This document shows positions 1 to 7,981 of a stretch of 33,950 bases of DNA, piece after piece. Origin of the DNA: Desulfobacterales bacterium. Its GTDB lineage: Bacteria > Desulfobacterota > Desulfobacteria > Desulfobacterales > Desulfolunaceae. Numbering within the stretch: position 1 is the first letter of the stretch; the number at the start of each line of letters is the position of its first letter. The notes beneath the pieces are model-generated. The model did not search any database, was not told where the DNA came from, and saw nothing but the letters and a program-made list of their open reading frames with translations. The stretch lies in the NCBI GenBank assembly GCA_022360815.1, contig JAKSCC010000056.1, positions 1 to 33,950 on the forward strand, written 5' to 3'. Both the position numbers and the translations under genes were made by a program.

Positions 1-218
1 TCAGCTCGAATCTCCTTTTCACCTGTGGGGCCCACAAAGGCCATCTGAAGGGTTCTCAAAGGCAACTCGGCTGGCACCTGCGTCCGCAATGCCGCATGGC
101 CCACCATGGCCACCACACCGCCAAAGACGGTTCCTACTTGGAGCCAGCTTTTATCAATGCACAACCGCGCTCCTTTGCCATCCACGGTAATGGTATCGAC
201 CACCTCACTCAGATTCAC
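1..218 (-). CDS. Acyl-CoA thioesterase (TesB-like hot-dog fold), N-terminal fragment
   Basis: The gene runs off the left edge, so only about 72 N-terminal residues are visible. The translation has the start of a TesB-like/4HBT_3 thioesterase: a 'SWLQVGTVFGG' stretch (residues 25-35) followed by 'PLRTLQMAFVGPTG' (about 54-67), which correspond to the first strand, the glycine turn and the 'FxGP' strand of the family. These enzymes hydrolyse acyl-CoA to free acid and CoA in the cytoplasm. The start is a GTG with an AGGGGGAG ribosome site just upstream; an in-frame TGA lies five codons before it, so no earlier start exists. It follows the YceI gene on the same strand after about 105 bp and may share its operon. 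The family is fairly clear; the substrate cannot be told. Confidence 0.72.
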   Translation of the reverse strand, partial: MNLSEVVDTITVDGKGARLCIDKSWLQVGTVFGGVVAMVGHAALRTQVPAELPLRTLQMAFVGPTGEKEIRA

Positions 219-323
219 CGCTCCCCCTTCTCACGTTTCGTTATGATGGATCTGCAAAAAAGTCAGTCTGTGTCATAACAACCCACAGCTACACGATAAA
301 CAACCCCATTTAAAATGTACAGA

Positions 324-908
324 TTAACGAATCAACTCGGTGGTGATGGTCACCTTTACATCTTTTCCAATGACCCCCATCTTTACATATTTTCCATCTC
401 CCACACCGTAATCAAGTCGATTTAAGATAAATTCTGCCGTAAAACCAGCCACCTTCTGAGATTTTCGAAAGGGGTTGCTCATCACCCCATGAAAGGTAAA
501 GGGCACTCGAACCTTTCGAGTGACGCCTCTTATGGTGAGATGCCCCTCCATCATATAACGATCCCCTCCCGACGGCGTAATCACGGTGCTTTGAAATCTC
601 ATCTCCGGGTATTTTCCCGCATGAAACAGTTCATCCGAACGCAGATGGGTATCCCTTTTTCGGTTAAAGGTGTCGATGCTTTTGGTCTTCACCACAAACG
701 TGCATCGGGAGCGACTCATCTCCTTTAAATCCAGCTCCACCTCAGCTGAAAAATCTGAAAAGTGCCCTCGAAGACGAGAAAAAATATGTTCCACCTCAAA
801 ATAGACGCCTGTATGGGCCGAATCCAACTTCCAGCTCTCCAGAGAAGCCCCTGCCGAAGGCACCAGCACAACCAGCAGGAGCATGACCATCCAAAAATAT
901 TTTTTCAC
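324..908 (-). CDS. YceI family periplasmic lipocalin-like protein
   Basis: A 194-residue secreted protein. A hydrophobic signal peptide (residues 1-20, ending SAGA) is followed by the YceI fold: 'WKLDSAHTGVYFEVEH' at the start of the mature chain, 'FSDFSAEVELDL', a central 'THLRSDELFHAGKYPEMRFQS', and the late 'GHLTIRGVTRKV' strand. YceI proteins are eight-stranded barrels that bind long isoprenoids such as polyprenyl phosphates or quinones in the periplasm. The chosen start is GTG at 908, seven bases after GGAGG; an upstream in-frame ATG adds 29 residues that would bury the signal peptide. It lies 40 bp downstream of the flavocytochrome gene on the same strand. YceI genes often neighbour cytochrome b genes, which suggests a quinone-related role here, but that is inference. 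Confidence 0.88.
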   Translation of the reverse strand: MKKYFWMVMLLLVVLVPSAGASLESWKLDSAHTGVYFEVEHIFSRLRGHFSDFSAEVELDLKEMSRSRCTFVVKTKSIDTFNRKRDTHLRSDELFHAGKYPEMRFQSTVITPSGGDRYMMEGHLTIRGVTRKVRVPFTFHGVMSNPFRKSQKVAGFTAEFILNRLDYGVGDGKYVKMGVIGKDVKVTITTELIR

Positions 909-948
909 CTTTTCACCTCCACATTTAAGTTCACAACCAACAAATAGC

Positions 949-2286
949 CTAAAACCCAAACACTTCTGTGTAAATCCGCCTTTTCCCAATCCCAAGATCC
1001 ACCAAGATCCTCCCGACGTCTCGCATCATGGGTGGCGGCCCGCAAAGAAATACTTCGGCATCCAAAAACTCCTCCACAAACTGCGAAAGAGCCTCCTGGT
1101 CCAACCGCCGTCCTCCGAGCCCGTGGGAAAAGAGAAGATGCATGGAAAAGCCGTCCATACTCTCCTGAAACCGAGAAAGCTCGGAGACACAAAACAGATG
1201 GTGGGGGGTTCGCACGCTCCAAACCAAACGAACCCGTCGTTTTCCGTAATTCTCTTTTAAAAAGCGAAGCATGCTGAGCATAGGGGTTACCCCTACACCG
1301 CCGGCAATAAAAAGAAGTGGTCTTTCGTCTGAAAGCACCAAATAAGAAAAGCGCCCATAGGGCCCTTCGACCCGCACAGCATCTCCGGCCTTCACCCTCT
1401 TAAGCTGAGAAGTCCAATCGCCATGGGAACCAATAAAAAACTCGAGCTGGTTTGAAGTCGGAGCCGAGGCCACCGTAAAGGGGTGTGCCTCAGAAGAAAT
1501 TTCTGAGTCGAAAAACTGCAAAAAAACAAACTGTCCAGGAAAAAAGAGGAACTTTTTTTTCTCTTCAGAGCTTAAAACAAGCTGGGTGGTTTGCACACCC
1601 GCAGGGAAGACCCCTGAGACAGCCCACCGAGAAAGGGGTCTAAAAAAGGGAAGGTGGCGCCACAGTAAAAGCACAATACTTGCCAATGCCAAAACCAAAC
1701 CTGCCAAACGAGGAAGCCCCTCTTCAAAACTTTCGCTGGAAAAGAGAAGGTGAACAAAAAAAGCCAGGATCAAAAAACCTCCCCCAAAACGGTGTGCCCG
1801 CATCCAGAGATGAAAGGGGAAAGCCAGCCACGTTTTTAAAAGCCCAGAAGCGACCATATAAAAAAGCCCCATAAGAAGCAGGGCTCCCACCACCTCAGGC
1901 CAAAACTCCCACGATATGGGAAGGGTCTGAATATCTTCAGGGCCAAAAATAAAAAGTGGATGAGAAAGAGCCAGAAACGCCAAAAAAATTCCATTCTTCC
2001 GGTGCCACTGAACCAGTTGGTCCATCCCCACCCACCGATTAAGAGCCCCCAGCCGACTCACCAGAACCAGCTGCAGAAAAAGAAGCACCCCCGCGACAAT
2101 GCCAATAACCTTTCCACTTCTCAAAAGAGCCCGGTGAAAACCAAATTTGTACTTAATAGAGAACGATTCAAAGAGAAATGGAATGCTCATTCCACCTGCC
2201 ACAAGGAATAAACCAAAGGCTCCCAAAAGAAGAAAGCCCACAAGGCGGGCCCTTTTTTCCGTCGGTTTTAAAATGCCGATACTCAT
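949..2286 (-). CDS. Ferric reductase/NOX-type membrane flavocytochrome
   Basis: A 445-residue protein with an N-terminal ferric-reductase-like membrane domain (about residues 12-215, several TM helices) and a C-terminal FAD/NAD(P)H domain (about 225-445). Two His pairs spaced 14 residues apart, H95/H109 and H165/H179, fit bis-heme ligation in two helices. The flavin site is 'HPFTVAS', the nucleotide site 'IAGGVGVTPML', and the NAD(P)H-binding tail 'VFLCGPPPMM'. Such proteins pass electrons from cytoplasmic NAD(P)H through FAD and two hemes to an acceptor outside the membrane (ferric iron, oxygen, or a periplasmic redox partner). The start was chosen because it has GGGGGAGG upstream and its ATG overlaps the previous stop (ATGA). 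The open frame continues upstream to 2742, but that part overlaps the preceding membrane gene. The acceptor is unknown. Confidence 0.85.
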   Translation of the reverse strand: MSIGILKPTEKRARLVGFLLLGAFGLFLVAGGMSIPFLFESFSIKYKFGFHRALLRSGKVIGIVAGVLLFLQLVLVSRLGALNRWVGMDQLVQWHRKNGIFLAFLALSHPLFIFGPEDIQTLPISWEFWPEVVGALLLMGLFYMVASGLLKTWLAFPFHLWMRAHRFGGGFLILAFFVHLLFSSESFEEGLPRLAGLVLALASIVLLLWRHLPFFRPLSRWAVSGVFPAGVQTTQLVLSSEEKKKFLFFPGQFVFLQFFDSEISSEAHPFTVASAPTSNQLEFFIGSHGDWTSQLKRVKAGDAVRVEGPYGRFSYLVLSDERPLLFIAGGVGVTPMLSMLRFLKENYGKRRVRLVWSVRTPHHLFCVSELSRFQESMDGFSMHLLFSHGLGGRRLDQEALSQFVEEFLDAEVFLCGPPPMMRDVGRILVDLGIGKRRIYTEVFGF

Positions 2287-2669
2287 ACCAGCCTCCCCCG
2301 ACTCTCCAGCCAAATCTGATGGGCCAAAAAGAGTTTTGCAAGAAGCAGGGCCACGGGTGCGGCAGTTGTGCTTAAAACATCTCGAATCAACCCTGACTCC
2401 GGAGGGTGCTGAAACCCATAAAAAATCATCCCCACAGCCCCTGCACAGACCGAAAAGCCATTCATCAACACCCCCAGTCCCACGGTTTTCCCATTTAAAA
2501 AAAGCAGTGGAAGCAGCACAAAACTGACAGCACTCATGGGGGCGGCCCACCAGAAGGTGAGACTCTGTCCAGGGGGATGCAGGCCCATGTGAAACCAGAA
2601 CCCAGCCAGGCTTAACAAGGCATGACAGGCAACAGGAAGATAGATGCCATGATGTATCTCTCTTTCCAT
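2283..2669 (-). CDS. Small membrane protein of unknown function
   Basis: A 128-residue, mostly hydrophobic protein with about four predicted TM helices (roughly residues 7-25, 33-53, 55-75 and 95-115) and no motif I recognise. It is the first gene of the flavocytochrome/YceI cluster, and its TGA overlaps the next ATG by four bases, so the two are probably translationally coupled and may act together in the membrane. It contains His9, His13 and His20 in the first helix region, which could in principle ligate heme or metal. The start at 2669 begins MEREIHHG; an earlier start at 2780 would add a basic, Cys-containing segment unlike the rest and is less likely. Function not assigned. Confidence 0.7.
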   Translation of the reverse strand: MEREIHHGIYLPVACHALLSLAGFWFHMGLHPPGQSLTFWWAAPMSAVSFVLLPLLFLNGKTVGLGVLMNGFSVCAGAVGMIFYGFQHPPESGLIRDVLSTTAAPVALLLAKLFLAHQIWLESRGRLV

Positions 2670-3030
2670 TCTCGCCCCTTCGGAGAGAGTTGACAACCCG
2701 ACCAAACCATACGAAAATACAATTGATGTTTTTCGGCAACACCTCGCAATATTTCTTTCCAGTTCTTTCCTTTCAGGCACATCCCTGTTTCATCTCATCC
2801 GTTACACATCACACCACTCCTATCTGCCGGAGCAAATCGTCAGGCTTGCAGGATCATTTTTAATGACGCCTCTGCAAATGCATCTGTTACGCCCAATCTT
2901 GTCCTCTTTTGTGCTTGCGACATCCTGGTTGCCTTTTTTGTCGTAAAGCCGTGCGCGGTTTTACCTTCATTTTTTTCCGCGCAGGCAAAAAGGCGACCCC
3001 TCGCCAGATACGCCTGCCAGGGAGGACACC
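2670..3030. other. Divergent intergenic region with a structured leader before the OMP gene
   Basis: A 361-bp region between divergent genes. No convincing open frame was seen. The half nearest the outer-membrane protein gene is rich in inverted repeats. A perfect 7-bp pair lies at 2952-2958/2977-2983. A nested hairpin combines 2981-2986/3012-3017 with 2992-2996/3001-3005 and a CCCC loop, and ends just before the GGGAGG ribosome site. A TTGACA at 2690-2695 exists on the plus strand, but the hexamer at the right distance (GAAAAT) is poor. I could not pick a confident promoter for either gene. Confidence 0.5.
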
Positions 3031-3588
3031 ATGTATCATCTCCTTTGGATGGGAAGAGTTCTTCTTCTCTCCTCTTTTCTTGCCCTTTCAATCCTTTCTG
3101 TGGCCAACGCTCAACCTGGCGACATCACCTTGGCCGCAGGCATTTTGGCCCCCTATGACGCCGATACCGGAAAAAGTGCGGTGGGGTGGAACCTCAGCTA
3201 TGCTGTTGGGATAACCGACCGCCTTGAGCTGGGCGCTATGTTCACTCGATCGGGCAACTATAAAGCGGTAAATCCCCTGACCAGCGGTGAGGTAGAGGTT
3301 TCGACCCTCATCATTCAAGCTCGCTGGTTTATGGGCCCCATGGGTGCCACCCAAGCTTTTATAGATCTTGGGGGCGGCATGATGGACCTTGATCCCAAGG
3401 GGGGTGTTTCTGGAGAAAACCGAGCCGGTGCCGCAGCCCGTGTGGGGGTGGGGATCGATCGTACCCTGGGACCGGTGGATCTGCGCCTGGGGCTGGGCTA
3501 CACACGCGGGATAGGCCGAACCTCCGAAATTGACATGTTGGAAGCCTTTGCCGCCATTGTTTTCGGGGCAAAAAATGCGTCTCGATGA
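3031..3588 (+). CDS. Outer-membrane beta-barrel protein
   Basis: A 185-residue secreted protein with a signal peptide (residues 1-28, cleavage expected after VANA). The mature chain is built of short alternating amphipathic strands: 'DITLAAGILAPY', 'GWNLSYAVGITDRLELGAMF', 'TLIIQARWFMG', 'AFIDLGGGMMD', 'AAARVGVGIDRTLGPVDLRLGLGYTRG', 'MLEAFAAIVFG'. This strand/turn pattern fits an eight-stranded outer-membrane barrel of the OmpW/OmpA-barrel size class. A GGGAGG ribosome site precedes the ATG. It stands alone on the plus strand; its TGA ends one base before the nqrF stop on the other strand, so transcripts must converge. The role is unknown; a pore or a small structural barrel are both possible. 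Confidence 0.75.
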   Translation: MYHLLWMGRVLLLSSFLALSILSVANAQPGDITLAAGILAPYDADTGKSAVGWNLSYAVGITDRLELGAMFTRSGNYKAVNPLTSGEVEVSTLIIQARWFMGPMGATQAFIDLGGGMMDLDPKGGVSGENRAGAAARVGVGIDRTLGPVDLRLGLGYTRGIGRTSEIDMLEAFAAIVFGAKNASR

Positions 3589-3589
3589 C

Positions 3590-4810
3590 TCAGGAAAATT
3601 TATCGAAACGGATCATCTCTTCTTCGACCCCCATATCGTCCAGCATGTCCAGCACGGCATCAATCATCAAAGGCGGTCCGCACAGATAGTACTCCACCTC
3701 CGATGGGTCGGGGTGACGCTTCAAGAAGTTCTCGTAAACAGCAGTGTGGATAAACCCGGTGGCTCCCTCCCAGGCATCATCGGAAAGGGGTGAAGAAAGG
3801 GCCACATGGTAGGCAAAATTATCATGTGCCTTCACAAGATCGGTATACTCTTCATCGTAGAACATTTCGCGTCGGGAGCGCGCCCCATACCAAAAAGTCA
3901 TGGGACGTGGACTTCTCAGGGTGTTCAGCTGGTGAAAAATATGCCCCCGCATGGGGGCCATACCGGCCCCACCACCGATAAAACACATCTCCCGATCTGT
4001 CTCCTGCACGAAAAACTCACCGTACGGTCCCGACAAGGTCACCTTATCCCCCGGCTTTAAATTAAAGAGATAGGTGGACCCCACGCCAGGCGGCGCATTG
4101 GGTGCCTCTGGTGGCGGAGTGGCGATGCGCACGTTGAGCATCACTCGGCGGTTATCGGAAGGCGGATTGGCCATGGAATAGGCTCTAAAGGCATTCTCTT
4201 CATTTTTGTAGGAGAGAGACCAAAGCCCCTGAGCATCCCAATCTTCCCGATACATCTCTTGAATTTGAAAATCCTTAAACGAGATATCATACGGAGGGAT
4301 ATCGATTTGAATATAGGAACCTGCCTTAAAATCCATGATGGCATCGTCATCCAAATCGATAATCAGCTCCTTGATAAAAGTGGAAACATTCTCATTGGAG
4401 GCCACGGTTCCGCTGTACCTGCAGATGCTGAAGATCTCTTCAGGAACCTGAATCACCATGTCGGCCTTCACCTTCAACTGACAGGCCATCCGCACTTTTT
4501 CCATACGCTCTTTACGGGAAACGAGGGAGAGTTCTGTGGGAAGAATTTCACCGCCCCCTTCGTTCACCACACACTTGCACATTCCGCAGGACCCACTGCC
4601 TCCGCAGGCTGACGGCAAAAGCACCCCATTTCCAAGGAGTGCAGAAAGCAGTGTAGGGGTCCCCTTGACGAGGATGGGGTCGTCGCAATTCCCGTTGATG
4701 GTAATGCTCCTTTCCCCCTTGATCGTCACGGCCTGCTCCACCACAATGAGCACGGCCACCAGAAAGAGAATCACCCCTATAAAAACCGAAAGGCTTACCA
4801 GATAGATCAA
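3590..4810 (-). CDS. nqrF: Na+-translocating NADH:quinone oxidoreductase subunit F
   Basis: NqrF (406 aa) is the NADH-oxidising entry subunit of Nqr. An N-terminal membrane anchor (residues 1-25) is followed by a plant-type [2Fe-2S] ferredoxin domain with Cys69, Cys75, Cys78 and Cys109, then a ferredoxin-NADP+-reductase-like FAD/NADH module. The FAD motif is R208-A-Y-S; the NADH site contains 'FIGGGAGMAPMR' and 'CGPPLMIDAV'. Electrons go from NADH to FAD to the 2Fe-2S centre and on to the membrane subunits. The length is normal for the family. The start is TTG at 4810, supported by a perfect AAGGAGG a few bases upstream. It is the last gene of the operon, and its stop is one base from the convergent outer-membrane protein gene. 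Confidence 0.97.
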   Translation of the reverse strand: MIYLVSLSVFIGVILFLVAVLIVVEQAVTIKGERSITINGNCDDPILVKGTPTLLSALLGNGVLLPSACGGSGSCGMCKCVVNEGGGEILPTELSLVSRKERMEKVRMACQLKVKADMVIQVPEEIFSICRYSGTVASNENVSTFIKELIIDLDDDAIMDFKAGSYIQIDIPPYDISFKDFQIQEMYREDWDAQGLWSLSYKNEENAFRAYSMANPPSDNRRVMLNVRIATPPPEAPNAPPGVGSTYLFNLKPGDKVTLSGPYGEFFVQETDREMCFIGGGAGMAPMRGHIFHQLNTLRSPRPMTFWYGARSRREMFYDEEYTDLVKAHDNFAYHVALSSPLSDDAWEGATGFIHTAVYENFLKRHPDPSEVEYYLCGPPLMIDAVLDMLDDMGVEEEMIRFDKFS

Positions 4811-4826
4811 ACCCGCCTCCTTGAGA

Positions 4827-5435
4827 TCAGGTGGTCATTCCTGAAAAAATCATAAAGCTCATGGCCATAAGACCGCTCACAATCATGGTGATGCCAAAGC
4901 CTCGAAGCCCGTGGGGCACATCGGCGTAGCGCATCTTAACCCGAAGGGCTGCCATGGTCATGATGGCCACCAACCAGCCGGCACCCGATCCAAACCCAAA
5001 GACCACCGACTCGGTAAAGGTATAGCTTCTCTCCACCATAAACAGCGAGGTTCCCAAAATGGCGCAGTTAACGGCAATAAGCGGCAGAAAGACCCCCAAA
5101 TTGGTATAGAGTGCCGGTGAGTATCGATCGATAATCATCTCCACGACCTGGACCATGGCGGCAATGGTGGCGATAAAGGTGATAAATTTTAAAAAGCCCA
5201 GATCCACTTGGGGGAGCCCTGCCCAAGAAAGAGCACCGGGACCCAAAAAAAAGTGATAGATCAACCAGTTGGCCGGCGATGTAATGGTCAAGACAAACAC
5301 AACGGCCAGCCCCAGACCGATGGCAGTGCGAAGGGAGTTTGAAACCGCCACAAAGGAGCACATGCCCAGAAAATAGGTCAAAAGAATGTTGCCTACAAAG
5401 ACCGAGTTGAAAAAGAGCCCAAAAAGATCATCCAT
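4827..5435 (-). CDS. nqrE: Na+-translocating NADH:quinone oxidoreductase subunit E
   Basis: NqrE (202 aa, six TM helices) pairs with NqrD in an inverted-topology membrane unit that carries electrons across the bilayer. Cys26 in '[10 protein letters not shown]' and Cys124 in 'VNCAILG' are the two NqrE ligands of the intramembrane iron centre known from the Vibrio enzyme; both are present. The hydrophobic pattern and the '[14 protein letters not shown]' first helix are typical. The ATG has a GAGGAG ribosome site that lies in the last codons of nqrD, and only five bases separate the genes, so translation is likely coupled. Confidence 0.97.
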   Translation of the reverse strand: MDDLFGLFFNSVFVGNILLTYFLGMCSFVAVSNSLRTAIGLGLAVVFVLTITSPANWLIYHFFLGPGALSWAGLPQVDLGFLKFITFIATIAAMVQVVEMIIDRYSPALYTNLGVFLPLIAVNCAILGTSLFMVERSYTFTESVVFGFGSGAGWLVAIMTMAALRVKMRYADVPHGLRGFGITMIVSGLMAMSFMIFSGMTT

Positions 5436-5440
5436 CGCAG

Positions 5441-6076
5441 CTACTCCTCATCTGGGGTCCCTTGAATCCACACAAGAAGCCCAATCACCACAAAGGCCCC
5501 CGGTGCCAGAACCATGAGCCCCATGTTGGCATACCCCGCATCGTAGAGGCTCTGTGGAATCACAGAGAGTCCGAAAAACTTACCCGACCCAAGCAACTCT
5601 CGAATAAGAGCCACCCCCACCAAAACCAGCCCATACCCCAACCCGTTTCCCAGACCATCGGCCACCGAAAGTATCGGGGGGTTGTGCATGGCAAAGGATT
5701 CGGCTCGCCCCATCACGATGCAGTTGGTGATAATCAGCCCCACAAACACCGACAACTGCTTGCTGATATCAAAGAGATAGGCCTTCAAAATTTCGTCGGC
5801 TATCACCACAAGCGAGGCGATAATGGTCAGCTCCACGATAATGCGAATATTTCTTGGAATCTGGTGTCTTAAAATCGATACAATCAGGTTGGAGCCTGTG
5901 AGGACCCCGGTCAGGGCCAGGGCCATAACCAGGGCCGTCTTCATCTGGACGGTCACGGCCAAGGCCGAGCAGATGCCTAAAATTTGCCGGGAGATGGGGT
6001 TATCCTCCCAGAGGGCGGCTTTGAATGTGCGATAGGTTGCCGATGCTCGATAACGTGCAGCTAGGGTCATGGCCAT
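5441..6076 (-). CDS. nqrD: Na+-translocating NADH:quinone oxidoreductase subunit D
   Basis: NqrD (211 aa, six TM helices) is the partner of NqrE. Cys36 ('[10 protein letters not shown]') and Cys119 ('TNCIVMGR') match the NqrD ligands of the intramembrane Fe centre. The helix following '[11 protein letters not shown]' and the 'GRAESFA' loop are diagnostic of the NqrD/RnfE family. Two in-frame ATGs lie two codons apart; the first (6076) has GGAG nine bases upstream and is used here. It follows nqrC by about 25 bp. Confidence 0.96.
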   Translation of the reverse strand: MAMTLAARYRASATYRTFKAALWEDNPISRQILGICSALAVTVQMKTALVMALALTGVLTGSNLIVSILRHQIPRNIRIIVELTIIASLVVIADEILKAYLFDISKQLSVFVGLIITNCIVMGRAESFAMHNPPILSVADGLGNGLGYGLVLVGVALIRELLGSGKFFGLSVIPQSLYDAGYANMGLMVLAPGAFVVIGLLVWIQGTPDEE

Positions 6077-6101
6077 GGTGTCGATCTCCGTAAATCGCCC
6101 C

Positions 6102-6824
6102 TTAAGGGGAGACAGGGTTTTTCAGGTTCTCCACATGCTTTTTGATAAGATTCTGCCGAAAACGTAAGGATATGCCCTCATAACTTGAAAGGTTTGCCGC
6201 CAGCCCCTGGCTTAAGTATTTCCCTGTCAACGTGGCCCCGCTGATGCCATCCACCACATTATCCAGCTCTCCCATGGCTTTGCCTTTGGCAATCTTGATG
6301 GAGGCAAACCCTCCGTTTTTTCCAACGATCTTTTTTCCCACAAAGTTCTTTTGAAACCAGTCGCTTTCGATCTCGCCACCCAAGCCAGGGGTCTCCTGAT
6401 GGGAGTAGACGGTAAACCCTTTGATGGTGGAGCCATCGGCCTCAATGGCCATGTACCCTCGAATGCGCCCCCAAAGCCCTCGGGAATCCACCGGTAAAAT
6501 GTACGCATCAATATCCCCATTTTTTAATGTGAGGTAGAGAGGAAGGGGTTTGCTGGCTTTAGGGGGTGGTGTGGGGTGCAACTCTCCGTCTTCGTCGGCC
6601 CACACCTGAAGCACGCGCTCTTTAAAAAGGGTTTCAATCTGTCCAGGGGTTACCTCAGACATCTCGCCCCCAATGTCTGCGGCTTTCAGAATATTCTTAT
6701 GGCGATCCAGTTCCAAATTTCTCTGCTGCTTTGCCTTAAGACCTGTGGATGCCCCGGTGATCAGCATACAACAGACCAGGCTGACAACCGTTGCAAAAAA
6801 GATGGCACGCCGCGCTTCAGACAT
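6102..6824 (-). CDS. nqrC: Na+-translocating NADH:quinone oxidoreductase subunit C
   Basis: NqrC (240 aa) is a periplasmic FMN-carrying subunit held by one N-terminal TM helix (residues 7-28). The FMN-binding domain contains the ApbE target motif D192-GISGA-T198 followed by LTGKYL; Thr198 should carry covalent FMN by a phosphoester bond, as in Vibrio. '[11 protein letters not shown]' in the middle is the typical FMN-domain loop. The ATG lies inside the end of nqrB (8-bp overlap) behind GGAAGGAGG. The enzyme that would attach the flavin, ApbE, is encoded just upstream of the nqr operon. Confidence 0.96.
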   Translation of the reverse strand: MSEARRAIFFATVVSLVCCMLITGASTGLKAKQQRNLELDRHKNILKAADIGGEMSEVTPGQIETLFKERVLQVWADEDGELHPTPPPKASKPLPLYLTLKNGDIDAYILPVDSRGLWGRIRGYMAIEADGSTIKGFTVYSHQETPGLGGEIESDWFQKNFVGKKIVGKNGGFASIKIAKGKAMGELDNVVDGISGATLTGKYLSQGLAANLSSYEGISLRFRQNLIKKHVENLKNPVSP

Positions 6825-7980
6825 TGGGTACCCTCCTTCCTGTCTTGATCTTGATCTCCATGACCTCCAGCATGGGCGAAAAGAGGTTCATAAAAAGAAT
6901 GGCCAGCATCGCCCCTTCGGCATAGGCGGTGTTGTAGGCCCTGACAATGACCGTCAAAACACCGATAAAAAAACCGTAAACCCAGCGGGCCCCCTCGGTT
7001 CCAGGGGCAGAGACCGGATCGGTTGCCATAAAGGTGATGCCAAAGGCAAAACCACCCATCACAAGGTGTTGTACCGGATTCACCCAGTGCCAGGGAGAAA
7101 GCTCGGAAGAGAGAAGCATCACCCCCATCCCCATCACCAGAACACCCAAAACGCCGCCCACGATAATGCGGTAGCTCGCCACCCCCACCACACAGAGAAA
7201 GACTGCACTGATCAGGCAGAGCAGAGCCGAGGTCTCGCCCACGCTTCCAGAAATCTGCCCGGAAAACATTCGCCAAAAGGTATACCCACTCTCCACAAAG
7301 GCCTGAGGCACGGCATCACCGCGGGCTCCCAATGTAAGCGAGAGCGGAGTGGGCCCGGTCACCGCATCCACCGAACGGGCTGCCACCCAAACCCTGTCGC
7401 CACTCATGGCCACTGGGTAAGAGAAAAAGAGAAAAGCGCGTGCTGTAAGTGCAGGGTTTAAAAGGTTTCGTCCTGTGCCTCCGAACACCTCTTTTCCGAC
7501 CACCACCCCAAAGGAGATTCCGGCTGCCACCTGCCAAAGAGGAATGGTTGGCGGAAGGGTCAAGGGAAAGAGAAGCCCGGTCACCAGAAACCCTTCGCTG
7601 ATCTTATGGCCCCTGATAATGGCAAAGATCCCCTCCCAGGTCAGCCCAACCCCATAGGAGACCACCAGCATGGGAAGAAAGGCCTCGGCCCCTCGATAAA
7701 AAGCAAACCCCCAGGTGGGGGTGATGCCATCGGCCAAGAGGGCCTGCACTCCGGTGTTGTACATTCCAAAAAGCGTCTGGGGAATCAGGGCCACGATCAC
7801 CAGGGACATAAACCGCTTTAAATCGAGGCTGTCCCGAACCGCCGGCATTCGAGAGGTGGTCTCTCCCGGAATAAAAAAAATGGTACGGATCGCTTCGTAG
7901 AGAGGGTGAAGGCGTTCAAGCTTTGCTCCTTTTTCAAAAAGAAGGCCAAGCTGATCCAGGGCATTTTTCACATTCTTCAT
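6817..7980 (-). CDS. nqrB: Na+-translocating NADH:quinone oxidoreductase subunit B
   Basis: NqrB (387 aa, about ten TM helices) is the largest membrane subunit, holding covalent FMN and riboflavin and forming the Na+ path. The N-terminal cytoplasmic stretch 'HPLYEAIRTIFFIPGETT', the helix 'GHKISEGFLVTGLLFPLTLPPTIPLWQV' and the loop 'GKEVFGGTGRNLLNPAL' are family signatures. The expected flavin-acceptor threonine is Thr211 in D205-AVTGP-T211; the residue before it is Pro, where the usual ApbE motif has Ala. 'FMATDPVSAPGTEGARW' near the C terminus is also conserved. The ATG follows the nqrA stop by one base. Confidence 0.96.
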   Translation of the reverse strand: MKNVKNALDQLGLLFEKGAKLERLHPLYEAIRTIFFIPGETTSRMPAVRDSLDLKRFMSLVIVALIPQTLFGMYNTGVQALLADGITPTWGFAFYRGAEAFLPMLVVSYGVGLTWEGIFAIIRGHKISEGFLVTGLLFPLTLPPTIPLWQVAAGISFGVVVGKEVFGGTGRNLLNPALTARAFLFFSYPVAMSGDRVWVAARSVDAVTGPTPLSLTLGARGDAVPQAFVESGYTFWRMFSGQISGSVGETSALLCLISAVFLCVVGVASYRIIVGGVLGVLVMGMGVMLLSSELSPWHWVNPVQHLVMGGFAFGITFMATDPVSAPGTEGARWVYGFFIGVLTVIVRAYNTAYAEGAMLAILFMNLFSPMLEVMEIKIKTGRRVPNV

Positions 7981-7981
7981 G

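Noticed and set aside
2690-2718. Plus-strand promoter TTGACA-N17-GAAAAT
   Set aside because: The -10 matches poorly and the nearest plus-strand gene is more than 300 bp away.
2287-2742. N-terminal extension of the flavocytochrome frame to 2742
   Set aside because: It overlaps the small membrane protein gene; the ATG at 2286 has a strong ribosome site and a coupling overlap.
2911-3024. GEMM-I c-di-GMP riboswitch before the outer-membrane gene
   Set aside because: Only a short GTCGTAAAGCC resembles the consensus; the GGCAAACC block and tetraloop-receptor layout are not there. Kept only as an unassigned structured leader.
6673-7461. Long plus-strand open frame (262 codons) opposite nqrB/nqrC
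   Set aside because: Antisense shadow; the composition (His, Pro, Lys rich) is typical of a frame opposite a membrane protein gene.
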